From Alphaproteobacteria bacterium (GTDB lineage: Bacteria; Pseudomonadota; Alphaproteobacteria; M2410), in the NCBI GenBank assembly GCA_030614785.1, contig JAUWTJ010000014.1, forward strand, positions 1 to 60,891: DNA of 60,891 bases. Direction: 5' to 3'. Shown one piece after another: positions 27,204 to 36,626 of the stretch (position 1 is its first letter; every line of letters begins with the position of its first letter). The notes under the pieces are model-generated. The model did not search any database. It was not told where the DNA came from and saw only the letters and a list, made by a program, of their open reading frames with translations. The position numbers were made by a program, and so were the translations under genes.

Positions 27204-29540
27204 CTAGTGTTCGAGGCCGTCCTGCTTTTCCTGCATGACGCGAGCGAGCTCCGCTTCGAGATCGATCAGGGAGTAAGGCTTGGTTATATATCCATTCAAT
27301 TCAGTGTTATGATACTTTTTCTGATTCAGGTTCATGGCATCGGCGGTCAATGCAATAATAGGTACATTGCCGGGTCGCTTTGACTGTGAGCGGATTTGGC
27401 GGGTCGCTTCGGGGCCATCCATCACCGGCATCTGCATATCCATCAGAATCACATCATAGTGCGTGTCAGAGGGTGAATTGATGTACGCGTTGAGAGCTTC
27501 CTTGCCGTTTTCGGCGAATTCGAATGTGTGCCCGAGGCGTTCGAGGAATTTTGATGCGAGCAATTGATTGACCTTGTTGTCCTCCGCTACCAGAATATGA
27601 AGGGGGGCAGTTTCACTGTCGGTCCCGACTGCATGAGGCGCAACATCATTGGCAGGTTCTACAACCTCACATGTAATTCGGATGCGGAACGTGCTGCCCT
27701 CTCCGTAGACGCTGGTTGCGTCGATAACACCGTTCATCAGTGTTGTCAGTTCCCTGCAGATTGATAATCCCAAACCGGTTCCCTGGTGTTTCCGGGTTGA
27801 TGAACTGTCGTCCTGTTCAAATCGTTCGAAGAGTCGCGACAGGTCTTTCTTATGGATGCCGATTCCGGTATCCCTGACGGATATTTCAAGGTCGAGTCGA
27901 TTGTCCATATTCTGCCCGACGTTTAATTGGAGCGAGACTTCACCCTCGTCGGTGAACTTTGCAGCATTGCCAACGAGGTTGATCAGAATCTGACGCAGTC
28001 TCTGGATGTCGGACTTGATCCAGATAGGATCTTCGCCGGGAAAATCGGTGGTGAAGGCAATGCCCTTTTGCTCCACGCTGGTGCGCAAAAGATCTTGAAT
28101 ATCCTCAACAAACTCACGCAGTTCAAAGGAGGTGTATTCCAGTTCTGTGCGACCGGCCTCAAGGCGGGCCAGATCGAGAATATCATTGATGATCGCAAGC
28201 ACTGAGTCAGACGCATTGCGGGCGACTTTAAGGTATCGCTTTTCGTCTTCGCTGGAGTGTGAAGTGTCAATGAGCTCGAGCATGCCTTTGATCGCTGTCA
28301 GGGGTGTGCGGACCTCGTGGCTCATATTCGCCAGAAACTCCGACTTTGATTGATTGGCAGTTTCGGCGAGGTCCCTGGCCTCGGACAACTCTGTTTCCCT
28401 TTGAATTTGTTCAGTCAGATCCAGGAGCGCGACCGCAAAATACATTTTCTCGGCAATAACCAGTTTTGAGACCGAGGCCGCCGCCGGGAACGTTGACCCG
28501 TCTTTTCTGCGACCTTTGATGGGAGATCTGGCATCCATCCTGAGTGTTGTCATATCGGGTTTGGCAAAGCTCGCCAATCTCTCGCCATGATTGGGGCGAT
28601 GCTTCTCCGGGATCAAAATATCGACGGATTTTCCGAGGACTTCAGTTTGGGAGTACCCGAAGACCTTTGTTGCAGCCTGGTTAAACTCGGTAATGATCCC
28701 ATCTTCTGTCGTCGTTAAAAGGGCGCTTGGAGAAATACGCAGGATTTCAGTTACCCTGTGCTCTGACCTTCGCAGTGCAGTTCTTGCCTCCAGGTTTCGC
28801 TTTGCTTGCCCTCTGGCCTGGCGGGTGGCAATGATGATACCCACCATGCCAAGCAGCCAGCCCAGAGAATGGGTTGCCGCGAGGAACCTGAATGTCTTGG
28901 TGTTTTCAACTAAAAAGGATGTGGTCGGAAGGGAAAGTACGATGCCCCCGCGAAAGTCTCCCGTCTGGAATCCGAGTATCCCGTGACATTTGTCACAGCC
29001 TTCATCCATGTAAAGAGGTTTCATTATTCGGATATAAGGTTCGCCATCAATGCTGGCCTGGTCAATAATGACTTTCTCACCTGATTTCAGTTTAAGCAGC
29101 GCCTCACGTTCCCATGCATCCGGGGCGTTTGCCGGATTCAGTAATTCGATCCCGGTGACTTTTCCTTTTATGCCATAGAGCTTTTCGTATTCTGCCATGA
29201 TCTGCCGGGCCATATAGTCAGGGTTCATTAGTGTCAGTTCTTTACCTGACGGTGTCGTAATATCCCGTTCAGGGATGTGGGCAAGATATGGATTGGGGGG
29301 AGTGTTTTGCGAGACTGGAACATAGGTGCCGCCATGCCTGGTGTTCCAGTTGCGAAATGCCTGATCAATGTTGAAGTTGGCTTCGGCCTCGTTGTGAAGA
29401 GTCTCAGTGTGGTGAGTAACTAAAAACCGGTAGCTTGTGGCGAACGAGGCAATCGTCAGAACCGTCCACAGGAAGGCTGCCGCCACTGCGTAGCGCGAGA
29501 CGAGCGTCAGCGTATTGGACCTTTCGGTGTTGAAAATCAT
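27204..29540 (-). CDS. Hybrid histidine kinase with a haem-binding (CxxCH) periplasmic sensor
   Basis: A 778-residue membrane sensor. TM1 (about 17-40) and TM2 (about 222-240) enclose a periplasmic domain of about 180 residues that contains CDKCH (182-186), a c-type haem attachment motif. The surrounding sequence resembles DUF3365/Tll0287-like domains. A PAS domain (about 262-375), HisKA (NMSHEVRTPLTAIKGM, His408), HATPase (NLVGNAAKF ... GTGLGLSICREL) and a C-terminal receiver (VILMDMQMPVMDG) follow. It is probably a redox or gas sensor. No HPt or output regulator gene is adjacent. The TRAP transporter genes downstream on the same strand begin 150 bp away and may be unrelated. Confidence 0.88.
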   Translation of the reverse strand: MIFNTERSNTLTLVSRYAVAAAFLWTVLTIASFATSYRFLVTHHTETLHNEAEANFNIDQAFRNWNTRHGGTYVPVSQNTPPNPYLAHIPERDITTPSGKELTLMNPDYMARQIMAEYEKLYGIKGKVTGIELLNPANAPDAWEREALLKLKSGEKVIIDQASIDGEPYIRIMKPLYMDEGCDKCHGILGFQTGDFRGGIVLSLPTTSFLVENTKTFRFLAATHSLGWLLGMVGIIIATRQARGQAKRNLEARTALRRSEHRVTEILRISPSALLTTTEDGIITEFNQAATKVFGYSQTEVLGKSVDILIPEKHRPNHGERLASFAKPDMTTLRMDARSPIKGRRKDGSTFPAAASVSKLVIAEKMYFAVALLDLTEQIQRETELSEARDLAETANQSKSEFLANMSHEVRTPLTAIKGMLELIDTSHSSEDEKRYLKVARNASDSVLAIINDILDLARLEAGRTELEYTSFELREFVEDIQDLLRTSVEQKGIAFTTDFPGEDPIWIKSDIQRLRQILINLVGNAAKFTDEGEVSLQLNVGQNMDNRLDLEISVRDTGIGIHKKDLSRLFERFEQDDSSSTRKHQGTGLGLSICRELTTLMNGVIDATSVYGEGSTFRIRITCEVVEPANDVAPHAVGTDSETAPLHILVAEDNKVNQLLASKFLERLGHTFEFAENGKEALNAYINSPSDTHYDVILMDMQMPVMDGPEATRQIRSQSKRPGNVPIIALTADAMNLNQKKYHNTELNGYITKPYSLIDLEAELARVMQEKQDGLEH

Positions 29541-29696
29541 GCGACCCGGTCACTCTTTGGCCATTTTGCCCGTATGGCATTGGCAGACAGCGTATATTAG
29601 GAGCAAATTGTAAATGAAGATGAAAGGGCGGCTTTTTACCTCCTATAAGAGTGTTAGATTGAATTGGCGTCTCATGATGGAGGCGAAACCCGCTTG

Positions 29697-31277
29697 CTAC
29701 CCAAAGATGGTTTCCGGTAACCAGGTGGCCAGTTCAGGGAACAAGGCAATCAGGCCCAGTGCCAGAATTTGTATTATGACGAAGGGAATGGCACCACGAT
29801 AGATATCGCTGGTCCTGACCTCCGGCGGCGCGACGCCGCGAAGATAGAACAGGGCAAAGCCGAAAGGCGGCGTGAGAAAACTCGTCTGCAGGTTGATCGC
29901 CATCATGACACCCAGCCAGACCGGGTCCATGCCCATCATGAGAAGCGTCGGCGCGACGATCGGCACGACGACAAAGGTGATCTCGATAAAGTCGAGAAAG
30001 AATCCAAGAACAAACATAATCGCCATGACAGCAAGCATGGCGCCAAACATGCCGCCGGGTATCGTATTCAGAAGCTCGTGAACTGTTTCATCGCCGCCAA
30101 GGCCTCTGAACACCAGGGAAAAGAGCGCTGCACCAATGAGGATGACAAAGACCATGGAGGTGATTTGCGCTGTGGAGCGGACCACTTCATGCAACACTTT
30201 TCCGCGCCAGGTTCGCGCCAGGGAAACCAGTATGCCTGCCCCGACAAGGCCGCAAAGCCCCATGGCAATCAATATCCCGATGTGTTCGATAAATGTATTC
30301 GATACCCGGCCAAGGCGCAGATCGATTGTGGCCGTCAGGATCATCAGGACAATGAAGGCCAGGGGCGACATTACGATGAAGATTTGAGCGATCCGGGCTT
30401 GTCCTTCCTCTATGGCACGGTAGCCGGCAAGCAATGTAGCGCCAATGGCGCCGATGGCGGCCGCTTCGGTCGGGGTTGCAATGCCGCCGAGGATTGATCC
30501 CAGAACGGCGACCATCAGCGCAAGAGGGGGCAACAGCGCGCGAATGGCTTCCTTGAACAGCGCCCGTTGATCGCCAATCTCTTCTTTGGTAAAGGCCGGT
30601 GCCGCCGATGGCCGTATGATTGCGATAGCGATGATGTAGGCCATGTAGAGACCGACCAGCATAAGTCCGGGCAGCAGTGCGCCGGCAAAAATGTCGCCGA
30701 CCGACATTGTGTCGGGTGACAGGATACCTTGTGTCAGTTGGGCTTTCTGATAAGCGCTGGAAATGACATCGCCGAGCAGGATGAGCACGATGGAGGGCGG
30801 AATGATCTGACCGAGGGTTCCTGCGGCGGCTATGATACCAGTTGCAAGTGGCACATCGTAATTACGCTTCAGCATGGTGGGGAGCGACAAAAGCCCCATG
30901 GTCACGACTGTTGCGCCGACAATGCCGGTGGAGGCTGCAAGCAGAGCGCCGACGATGCAGACGGAAATACCGAGGCCGCCGCGCAGGGTGCCGAAGAGTT
31001 TACCCATGATATCAAGTAATTCCTCGGCGACCTTTGAGCGCTCCAACATGACGCCCATGAAGACAAAAAGCGGCACGGCAAGGAGCACTTCATTGGTCAT
31101 GGTGCCGAATATTCGTTGTGGCAGGGCAGTGACGAAATTGATCTGGAAAACCCCAAGGCTGAGTCCGAGGAGGGCGAAGACCAGGGCGCTACCGGCCAGG
31201 GTAAAGGCCACAGGATATCCTGACATCAACAGAACGCAGGTGAATACAAAGAGCAGGAGGTCGAGATGTTCAATCAT
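29697..31277 (-). CDS. dctM: TRAP transporter large permease (DctM)
   Basis: A 526-residue membrane protein with about 12-14 hydrophobic helices, longer than the 430-residue textbook DctM but usual for the mannitol/chloroaromatic-type branch. FVFMGVMLERSKVAEELL, GATVVTMGLLSLPTMLKRNYD, GTLGQIIPPSIVLILLGD and TSFLTPPFGFALFYLRGVAP are DctM landmarks. It forms the ion-coupled channel with DctQ and takes solute from the periplasmic binding protein. It overlaps dctQ by 8 bp. The substrate is probably a 2-oxo acid or other organic acid, judging by the binding protein. Confidence 0.92.
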   Translation of the reverse strand: MIEHLDLLLFVFTCVLLMSGYPVAFTLAGSALVFALLGLSLGVFQINFVTALPQRIFGTMTNEVLLAVPLFVFMGVMLERSKVAEELLDIMGKLFGTLRGGLGISVCIVGALLAASTGIVGATVVTMGLLSLPTMLKRNYDVPLATGIIAAAGTLGQIIPPSIVLILLGDVISSAYQKAQLTQGILSPDTMSVGDIFAGALLPGLMLVGLYMAYIIAIAIIRPSAAPAFTKEEIGDQRALFKEAIRALLPPLALMVAVLGSILGGIATPTEAAAIGAIGATLLAGYRAIEEGQARIAQIFIVMSPLAFIVLMILTATIDLRLGRVSNTFIEHIGILIAMGLCGLVGAGILVSLARTWRGKVLHEVVRSTAQITSMVFVILIGAALFSLVFRGLGGDETVHELLNTIPGGMFGAMLAVMAIMFVLGFFLDFIEITFVVVPIVAPTLLMMGMDPVWLGVMMAINLQTSFLTPPFGFALFYLRGVAPPEVRTSDIYRGAIPFVIIQILALGLIALFPELATWLPETIFG

Positions 31278-31965
31278 GCTCGGCCCCTTCGAAGTTTGCC
31301 AGGGGAACGGTCATTGCAGCCTCGTGCTCGATCTCTTTTTCAAATCCGGTGAGAAAGGCGGCGCGGTGGATGGCAACAGACAGGCCTTGCAGGATCATCA
31401 TCCAGGCAAAAACAGGAATAATGCTCTTGAGGAGATATACCGCCTGAATACCGCTCGTTTCCCTCGATCCTTCGTGAACGCCCCATGAAAGTTCAATATA
31501 GGGAAGGGCGGTATCGACAATGAGGAACATGACAGGGAAGAGCAGGAAGTAGGTTCCCAGGAAGTCGATCAACGCTTTGCGCGTCTCTGAGGCTCCTCGA
31601 TAAAAAATATCGACGCGCACATGGCCATCGACCCAGAGAGTGTAGGAGGCGGCGAGCATGAAAAGCAGCCCGTGCATGTAGGTGATGGACTCCTGAACCC
31701 AGATAAAGCTCAGCCCAAAGATATACCGTAAAAGGACGGCTGTGGTCATGGTCAGAACCATGAACAGAGAGAGCCAGGCGATGACATGTCCTGCCTGTTT
31801 GGCAAACCCGTCCAGAAGTCCGGCGAGCGGAACAAGGTAGCCTGTCAGTAGCTTTGCGGCTGTTGGCGCGACGGCCGCCGTGGCAAGCAGAAGGACGGGG
31901 AGAACCATGTGGAAATAGAGCACGATATCAAGGATTGCCAGTAATCCGTGGACTGTTTCGTTCAT
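31270..31965 (-). CDS. dctQ: TRAP transporter small permease (DctQ)
   Basis: A 231-residue protein with four TM helices, the usual DctQ count, including RYIFGLSFIWVQESITYMHG and VDGHVRVDIFYRGAS, both typical of the family. It is the accessory membrane subunit of the TRAP transporter. I start at the ATG at 31965, with GGGAAA 7 nt upstream, not the GTG at 31986. It lies between dctP and dctM on the minus strand; the order of transcription is dctP-dctQ-dctM. Confidence 0.9.
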   Translation of the reverse strand: MNETVHGLLAILDIVLYFHMVLPVLLLATAAVAPTAAKLLTGYLVPLAGLLDGFAKQAGHVIAWLSLFMVLTMTTAVLLRYIFGLSFIWVQESITYMHGLLFMLAASYTLWVDGHVRVDIFYRGASETRKALIDFLGTYFLLFPVMFLIVDTALPYIELSWGVHEGSRETSGIQAVYLLKSIIPVFAWMMILQGLSVAIHRAAFLTGFEKEIEHEAAMTVPLANFEGAEHD

Positions 31966-32001
31966 AGTGAATTTCCCGGTTCCCACTTGCGTGAATGCAC
32001 T

Positions 32002-33171
32002 CTAGTAAGTGAAGCCGAGCCGGCGGGCGGCAAGGTAAGGTTCATCATTGATGGCAGACAGCTCCATGCCTTGCATCCGTGCTTTGAGAAATGCAGCCAG
32101 AATTCTTTCGGACAGCTCGTCGCCCGTGCCGGCTTCACGCACGACGAGGCCCGAGACCCTGCCGATCTCGGTCAAGATCTCATCCGAGAACACGCGCATC
32201 TGTACGCCGTGTTTGCTGATGAGCGCGCGCAGGGCATTCGTGTTAAAAGCGTTGAACTCGGCTGCTGAAAATTCGTTCTCCGCAAGGCAGGCTTGTTGAA
32301 TGATGGCTTTGTGTGATGGCGGCAGGCTTTCCCAGACATCGAGGTTCAGGCCAAGGGCGAGTTGCGCGCCTGGTTCGTGAAAGCCCGGGTAATAGTAGAA
32401 TTTTGCAATCTTGTAGAAGCCAAAAGCCAGATCATTCCAGGGGCCGACCCATTCCGTGGCATCAATGGCACCGGACTGAAGCGCGGGAAAGATCTCACCG
32501 CCGGGCAGAGCAACCGCAGAGGCGCCAAGGCGCCGGATAACTTCGCCGCCGAGACCGGGCATGCGCATCTTGAGGCCCTTCAGGTCGTCAAGAGAGTTGA
32601 TCTCCTTATTGAACCAGCCGCCCATCTGATTGCCGGTGTTACCAGCGACAAAGGCCTTGATCCTGAATTTTGCGGATAGCTCATCCCAAAGCTGCTGCCC
32701 GCCATTGTGGTGGATCCAGGCCTGGATTTCCCGAGCCGTCATACCAAAAGGAACTGATGTAAAGAAATTGAAGGCTTTGGATTTGCCCTGCCAATAATAT
32801 TCCGCACCATGATACATATCGGCGGCGCCGGTGGAGACGGCATCAAAAGCTTCAAAAGCGCCGACCAGTTCACCTGCAGCGTAGACCTTGATGTCGAGCG
32901 CTCCGTCGGTCATTTCAGTGATGCGGGCCGCGATCCGTTCCGGCGACATGCCGAGCCCGGGAAAGTTCTTTGGCCAGGTTGTGACCAGTTTCAAGTGTCT
33001 TTTGCCGCTGATAATCGCCGGGGAGGCGATCCCGTCAGTCTTCGGGGAGACACTGTCGCCGCTTCCCGATCTGATTTTTGAACGGGTTACCGCCAGGGTT
33101 CCGAGCGCGGCTGTTGCAGCCCCGGCTGTGGCAATCAGTCCTGCGCCGGACAAGAGTTTGCGGCGATCCAT
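32002..33171 (-). CDS. dctP: TRAP transporter solute-binding protein (DctP, TakP-like)
   Basis: A 389-residue periplasmic protein that captures the solute for DctQM. The N-terminus MDRRKLLSGAGLIATAGAAT is a twin-arginine-type signal, so it may be exported folded. The mature part has TTWPKNFPGLG, AEYYWQGK, SVPFGM, KMRMPGLGGEV and DATEWVGPWNDL. These segments resemble TakP and related binding proteins for 2-oxo acids and lactate. The ligand is inferred from resemblance only. It is the first gene of the TRAP operon. Confidence 0.9.
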   Translation of the reverse strand: MDRRKLLSGAGLIATAGAATAALGTLAVTRSKIRSGSGDSVSPKTDGIASPAIISGKRHLKLVTTWPKNFPGLGMSPERIAARITEMTDGALDIKVYAAGELVGAFEAFDAVSTGAADMYHGAEYYWQGKSKAFNFFTSVPFGMTAREIQAWIHHNGGQQLWDELSAKFRIKAFVAGNTGNQMGGWFNKEINSLDDLKGLKMRMPGLGGEVIRRLGASAVALPGGEIFPALQSGAIDATEWVGPWNDLAFGFYKIAKFYYYPGFHEPGAQLALGLNLDVWESLPPSHKAIIQQACLAENEFSAAEFNAFNTNALRALISKHGVQMRVFSDEILTEIGRVSGLVVREAGTGDELSERILAAFLKARMQGMELSAINDEPYLAARRLGFTY

Positions 33172-33221
33172 CGTGAACCCTCTGAGCTGTCAAAGTGAGA
33201 AGAAAGTGCGAAGCCCTATCT

Positions 33222-33968
33222 TTACTCGAATTCGGAAAAAGGCAACCACTTGCCTGATTTGAGGACCTCCAGTGGCTGGAAACGGCTCTTGTAGTCCATT
33301 TTGTTGCAGCCCTTGATCCAGTAACCCAGATAGACGTAGGGCAATCCACGCTTTCGCGCCTGGTTGATGTGGTCGAGTATCATATAGCTGCCGAGGCTTC
33401 GGTCCTGGTCGCCTGTTTCAAAGAAGCTGTAGACCATGGATAGGCCATCTTCGAGCACATCGGTGAGAACGGTGCCTACGAGGTGGCGGGGGGCCGCGCT
33501 CAGTCTGGCCCCGATCCGGTATTCAACAATTTGGGTATTAACTGTGGTTTCCTCGACCATGCCGGCATAGTCGTGGACTGACATGTCGGCCATGCCGCCG
33601 TCTGCATGGCGTGCATCAAGATAGGGTCGCAGGATTGAATATTGCTCGCTGGTGGCCTGTGGACCGGTGAACTCGGCGTGCAGATCACGGTTTCGTGCCA
33701 TGATTCGCCGGAGGCTCTTCGATGGTTCAAATTTGTCGACCACGATCCGAGCCGAGACACAGGCCGAACATTCCTCGCAGGCGGGTTTGTAGGCGATGGC
33801 CTGGGATCGACGGAAGCCGTCATGGACCAGTTGATTGTGAAGCTGATCGGAAAGAGGTCCGGCAAGCGACGTAAAGACTTTTCGCTCCATCTTGCCTTCG
33901 ACATAGGGGCAAGGCGAGGGAGCCGTGATGTAAAACTGAGGTATGTATTTCGAGGACTGGTCTGTCAT
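33222..33968 (-). CDS. bpt: Aspartate/glutamate leucyltransferase (bacterial N-degron)
   Basis: A 248-residue Bpt/ATE-family enzyme that transfers leucine (or arginine) from aminoacyl-tRNA to proteins starting with Asp or Glu, marking them for ClpS-ClpAP. The N-terminal half holds PCPYVEGK and YKPACEECSACVSARI, the cysteine-rich region of ATE proteins. The C-terminal half has MVYSFFETGDQDRSLGSYMI and YVYLGYWIKGCNKMDYKSRF, the GNAT-like core. It is the length of bacterial Bpt. ATG start at 33968; 54 bp separate it from the SLC13 gene. Confidence 0.92.
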   Translation of the reverse strand: MTDQSSKYIPQFYITAPSPCPYVEGKMERKVFTSLAGPLSDQLHNQLVHDGFRRSQAIAYKPACEECSACVSARIVVDKFEPSKSLRRIMARNRDLHAEFTGPQATSEQYSILRPYLDARHADGGMADMSVHDYAGMVEETTVNTQIVEYRIGARLSAAPRHLVGTVLTDVLEDGLSMVYSFFETGDQDRSLGSYMILDHINQARKRGLPYVYLGYWIKGCNKMDYKSRFQPLEVLKSGKWLPFSEFE

Positions 33969-34021
33969 TCTCTCTCGATCCGTTGTCGCAACCCGCGCCC
34001 GCTAACCAATTGATCATTGGC

Positions 34022-35887
34022 CTAGCTTATACCGAAATACCACGGCGCAAACAGGCTAAAGATTAGCCACAGAATGATTATCAGGGGTGTTCCGGCTTTG
34101 ACATAGTCACCAAACTTGTAGTGGCCGGGCCCCATGACCAGCAAATTGGTCTGATAGGCCATCGGGGTCGCGAAGGAACAATTGGCAGCAAATATCACGG
34201 CAAATATGAAAGCGCGCGGATCAACGCCTGTTTCGGTTGCAATGGTCGCGGCAATCGGAGTGAAGAGGACTGCTGTAGCATTGTTCGACAGAACATTGGT
34301 GAGCAAGGCAACCATCAGAAAAAAGGCCGACAGCAGCACCTGTGTTGAATAGCCAGAAAATAATTCGACCAGATTGTGCGCCAGATACATGGCTCCGCCG
34401 GTTACCTGAAGCGCTGTTCCCATCGCAAGGGCCGCCCCGACGAGAAGGTATATGCGCCGGTCAAAGGCCCGCGCTGCCTGACGAATGTTAAGACAGCCGC
34501 CGGCGACCATGGCGAAGGCCCCGGCCATGGCCGACACGACAATTGGTAAGAGTCCGGTTGCTGCCGCGAGGATGGCAATGCTGAAAATCAGGCGCGCCTT
34601 GAAGGCATTTGTAATATTCGGCAATTCCTCGGATGACCACTCAAGGGGGAGAATATCTCTGTTGGCGCGAAGTCCCTGTGTATTCTTTTGTGTTCCAAAA
34701 ATGAGCAGAACGTCACCGGCCTCAAGGCGAATTTCGTTCATGCGAACGCGGATCATGCGGCTGCGCCTCTGAATGCCCAGGACGATGCAGCCGGTTTGGT
34801 AGCGAAATCCGATTTGCTGAATATTTCTGCCAATCATGCGTGAGCCGGGCGCTATGACTGCCTCAATCATCGTCAGGGCCTGGCCGCCGCGCCGGCTCGG
34901 GTCTTCCTGATGATCAATCATGCCACTGAGGAATTTTGGCTGCGAGGAGATGACCTCACTGAGAGTCTTACGTGTTGCCGCGACAATGACTGCGTCTCCG
35001 CGCTGCAATTCAATGCTCTCAAAGGGGGGCAGGATGGCATTTTCACCGCGTTGAACCATGCGGACGGTCATGTTCTTTAAATCCGGAAAGAGCCCGGCCA
35101 CAGCTTTCTTTCCAATGAGCGGATGGCCGAAAGATAGATCGATCTGGGCGATATACTGCCTGCCCGCCTGCCCGCCCATTTCGCCAGACAGGCTTTCGCG
35201 CGCGGGAAGCGTGCGTGGCAAAACGAGGGCGATGTAAACAAAACCGACACTGGCAAGGACCAGTCCGGGAACAGTCAGATCGAAGAAACCTATTTCCACG
35301 GCAGCGCGCCCGGCGACACTTGCCGCGCTCGCCGCCGCAGTCTCTGCGACCAGCAAGTTTGTTGATGAGCCGATAAGCGTCGTCATGCCGCCAAGGACGC
35401 AGACAAAACTCAAGGGGATCATCACCTTGCTGACCGCCATGTCCGAGCGCGTGGCGACAGCGCTCATGATCGGAATAAACATGACGGCGACGGGCGTGTT
35501 ATTCAGAAAGGCGGAAATGATCCCTGCGATCAACAGAACGAAGACAATGGTGAGACGCGGTCGTCCTCTGAACATTATGGCAAGACGTTGCGCGGGCGCT
35601 TCAAGGGCCCCGGCCTGATACATGCCCTGGCCGATGATCAGAAGGGCGATAATGGCCATTAACGCTTCGTTGGCGAAGCCCTCCAGCAGACGGCCGGCAT
35701 CCAGAAGGTTTTGCCCGGTCATGGGGTCGGTTACCGGGAATATCTGAAACAGCAACATCAGCGTGCCGATAACACCGGCTGAGACCATTTCGAGCGGCCA
35801 GCGATCGGCGCTGTAAATCAGAACGGCGCAGAAAATCACCGCAAAGGTCAGCCACATTTGCAGTTCTGTCACGACGATACCGTCCAT
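34022..35887 (-). CDS. SLC13/DASS-type permease with two TrkA-C domains
   Basis: A 621-residue membrane protein. Hydrophobic segments form two halves (about 8-225 and 435-621) separated by two RCK-C/TrkA-C domains (about 235-320 and 335-410: RGDAVIVAATR, EAGDVLLIFGTQ). LNNTPVAVMFIPIMSA and LSNNATAVLFTPIAA are the paired SNT-like motifs that bind Na+ and substrate in divalent-anion symporters. Such proteins carry sulfate, C4-dicarboxylates or related anions; the substrate is not evident. The ATG has only a weak RBS. It is transcribed towards bpt and away from the globin gene. Confidence 0.88.
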   Translation of the reverse strand: MDGIVVTELQMWLTFAVIFCAVLIYSADRWPLEMVSAGVIGTLMLLFQIFPVTDPMTGQNLLDAGRLLEGFANEALMAIIALLIIGQGMYQAGALEAPAQRLAIMFRGRPRLTIVFVLLIAGIISAFLNNTPVAVMFIPIMSAVATRSDMAVSKVMIPLSFVCVLGGMTTLIGSSTNLLVAETAAASAASVAGRAAVEIGFFDLTVPGLVLASVGFVYIALVLPRTLPARESLSGEMGGQAGRQYIAQIDLSFGHPLIGKKAVAGLFPDLKNMTVRMVQRGENAILPPFESIELQRGDAVIVAATRKTLSEVISSQPKFLSGMIDHQEDPSRRGGQALTMIEAVIAPGSRMIGRNIQQIGFRYQTGCIVLGIQRRSRMIRVRMNEIRLEAGDVLLIFGTQKNTQGLRANRDILPLEWSSEELPNITNAFKARLIFSIAILAAATGLLPIVVSAMAGAFAMVAGGCLNIRQAARAFDRRIYLLVGAALAMGTALQVTGGAMYLAHNLVELFSGYSTQVLLSAFFLMVALLTNVLSNNATAVLFTPIAATIATETGVDPRAFIFAVIFAANCSFATPMAYQTNLLVMGPGHYKFGDYVKAGTPLIIILWLIFSLFAPWYFGIS

Positions 35888-36208
35888 GGAGTTCTGTACC
35901 TGTCTGGTTTAATGCCAGGAGATCCGGAGTGCCGGTTTGGCTTCCTGCGCAAAATAGCGACTTTTTTCGGAGAAGGGGAGTTTTTTGCGGATGCGTGCGT
36001 TGGCGGGCGCGGATTAGAGCATTTTCACGGGTGCTTGGCCAGTCGCAGATTGGCGTCTGTTCAGTTGTGCACGAGCCCGGCTCTGCACTCTTGCAGACTT
36101 CGCATAGGGCATTAGACTGGCATTGTGCGGCGATGTATGTGAGCGTCGCCGTCGCACTCGAAAGGGGTGTCGGACCTTTGGGTCAAATTGTGAAATGTGA
36201 GAGGAATT
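35888..36208. other. Intergenic region with no gene seen
   Basis: About 320 bases between the divergent SLC13 and globin genes. Frames here are short or shadows of the globin gene. It must contain both promoters, but I see no box pair good enough to call. Confidence 0.5.
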
Positions 36209-36619
36209 GTGCCGGTGGATGGTTTGGAGAAGACGATTGTCGAAAGTCTTGAGCGTGTTGCGGAAACGGCAGGAGACCCTACACCGGCCGTTTACGAGCG
36301 TCTCTTCGAACGACATCCGGAAATGCAGCCACTGTTTATTCTTGACCGGAACGGTAGTGCGCGGGGGCATATGTTGTCGGAAGCCCTCGACTGTGTTCTG
36401 GATTTTTGTACGGGCGACAAATACGCCTCGAATTTCATCGAGAGCGAACAGATGAACCACGACGGGCTTGGCGTGCCGCCGGACATCTTCAGCACCTTCC
36501 TTGCAATCGTGGTTGAAGTTTTCAAAGAGTTGCTGGGCACTGACTGGACGGCCGAAATGGATACTGCCTGGAAAGACGTCCTGAAAGGGCTTGAGGTAGC
36601 ACCACCGTCCGCTGGCTGA
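36209..36619 (+). CDS. Globin-like protein
   Basis: A 136-residue cytoplasmic protein with the globin helix pattern: VYERLFERHPEMQPLF matches the B-C helices of bacterial haemoglobins (FYxRMFxxNPELxxLF). NHDGLGVPPDIFSTFLAIV matches the proximal F-helix region (KHxSxxIKPEQY), with His as the likely haem ligand. AWKDVLKG ends the H helix. The flavohaemoprotein reductase domain is absent. A role in NO or O2 chemistry, or as a haem-less globin-fold sensor, is possible. The start is uncertain: GTG at 36209, just after GAGAGGA, is chosen over GTG 36197 or 36215. Confidence 0.68.
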   Translation: MPVDGLEKTIVESLERVAETAGDPTPAVYERLFERHPEMQPLFILDRNGSARGHMLSEALDCVLDFCTGDKYASNFIESEQMNHDGLGVPPDIFSTFLAIVVEVFKELLGTDWTAEMDTAWKDVLKGLEVAPPSAG

Positions 36620-36626
36620 TCAGTTC

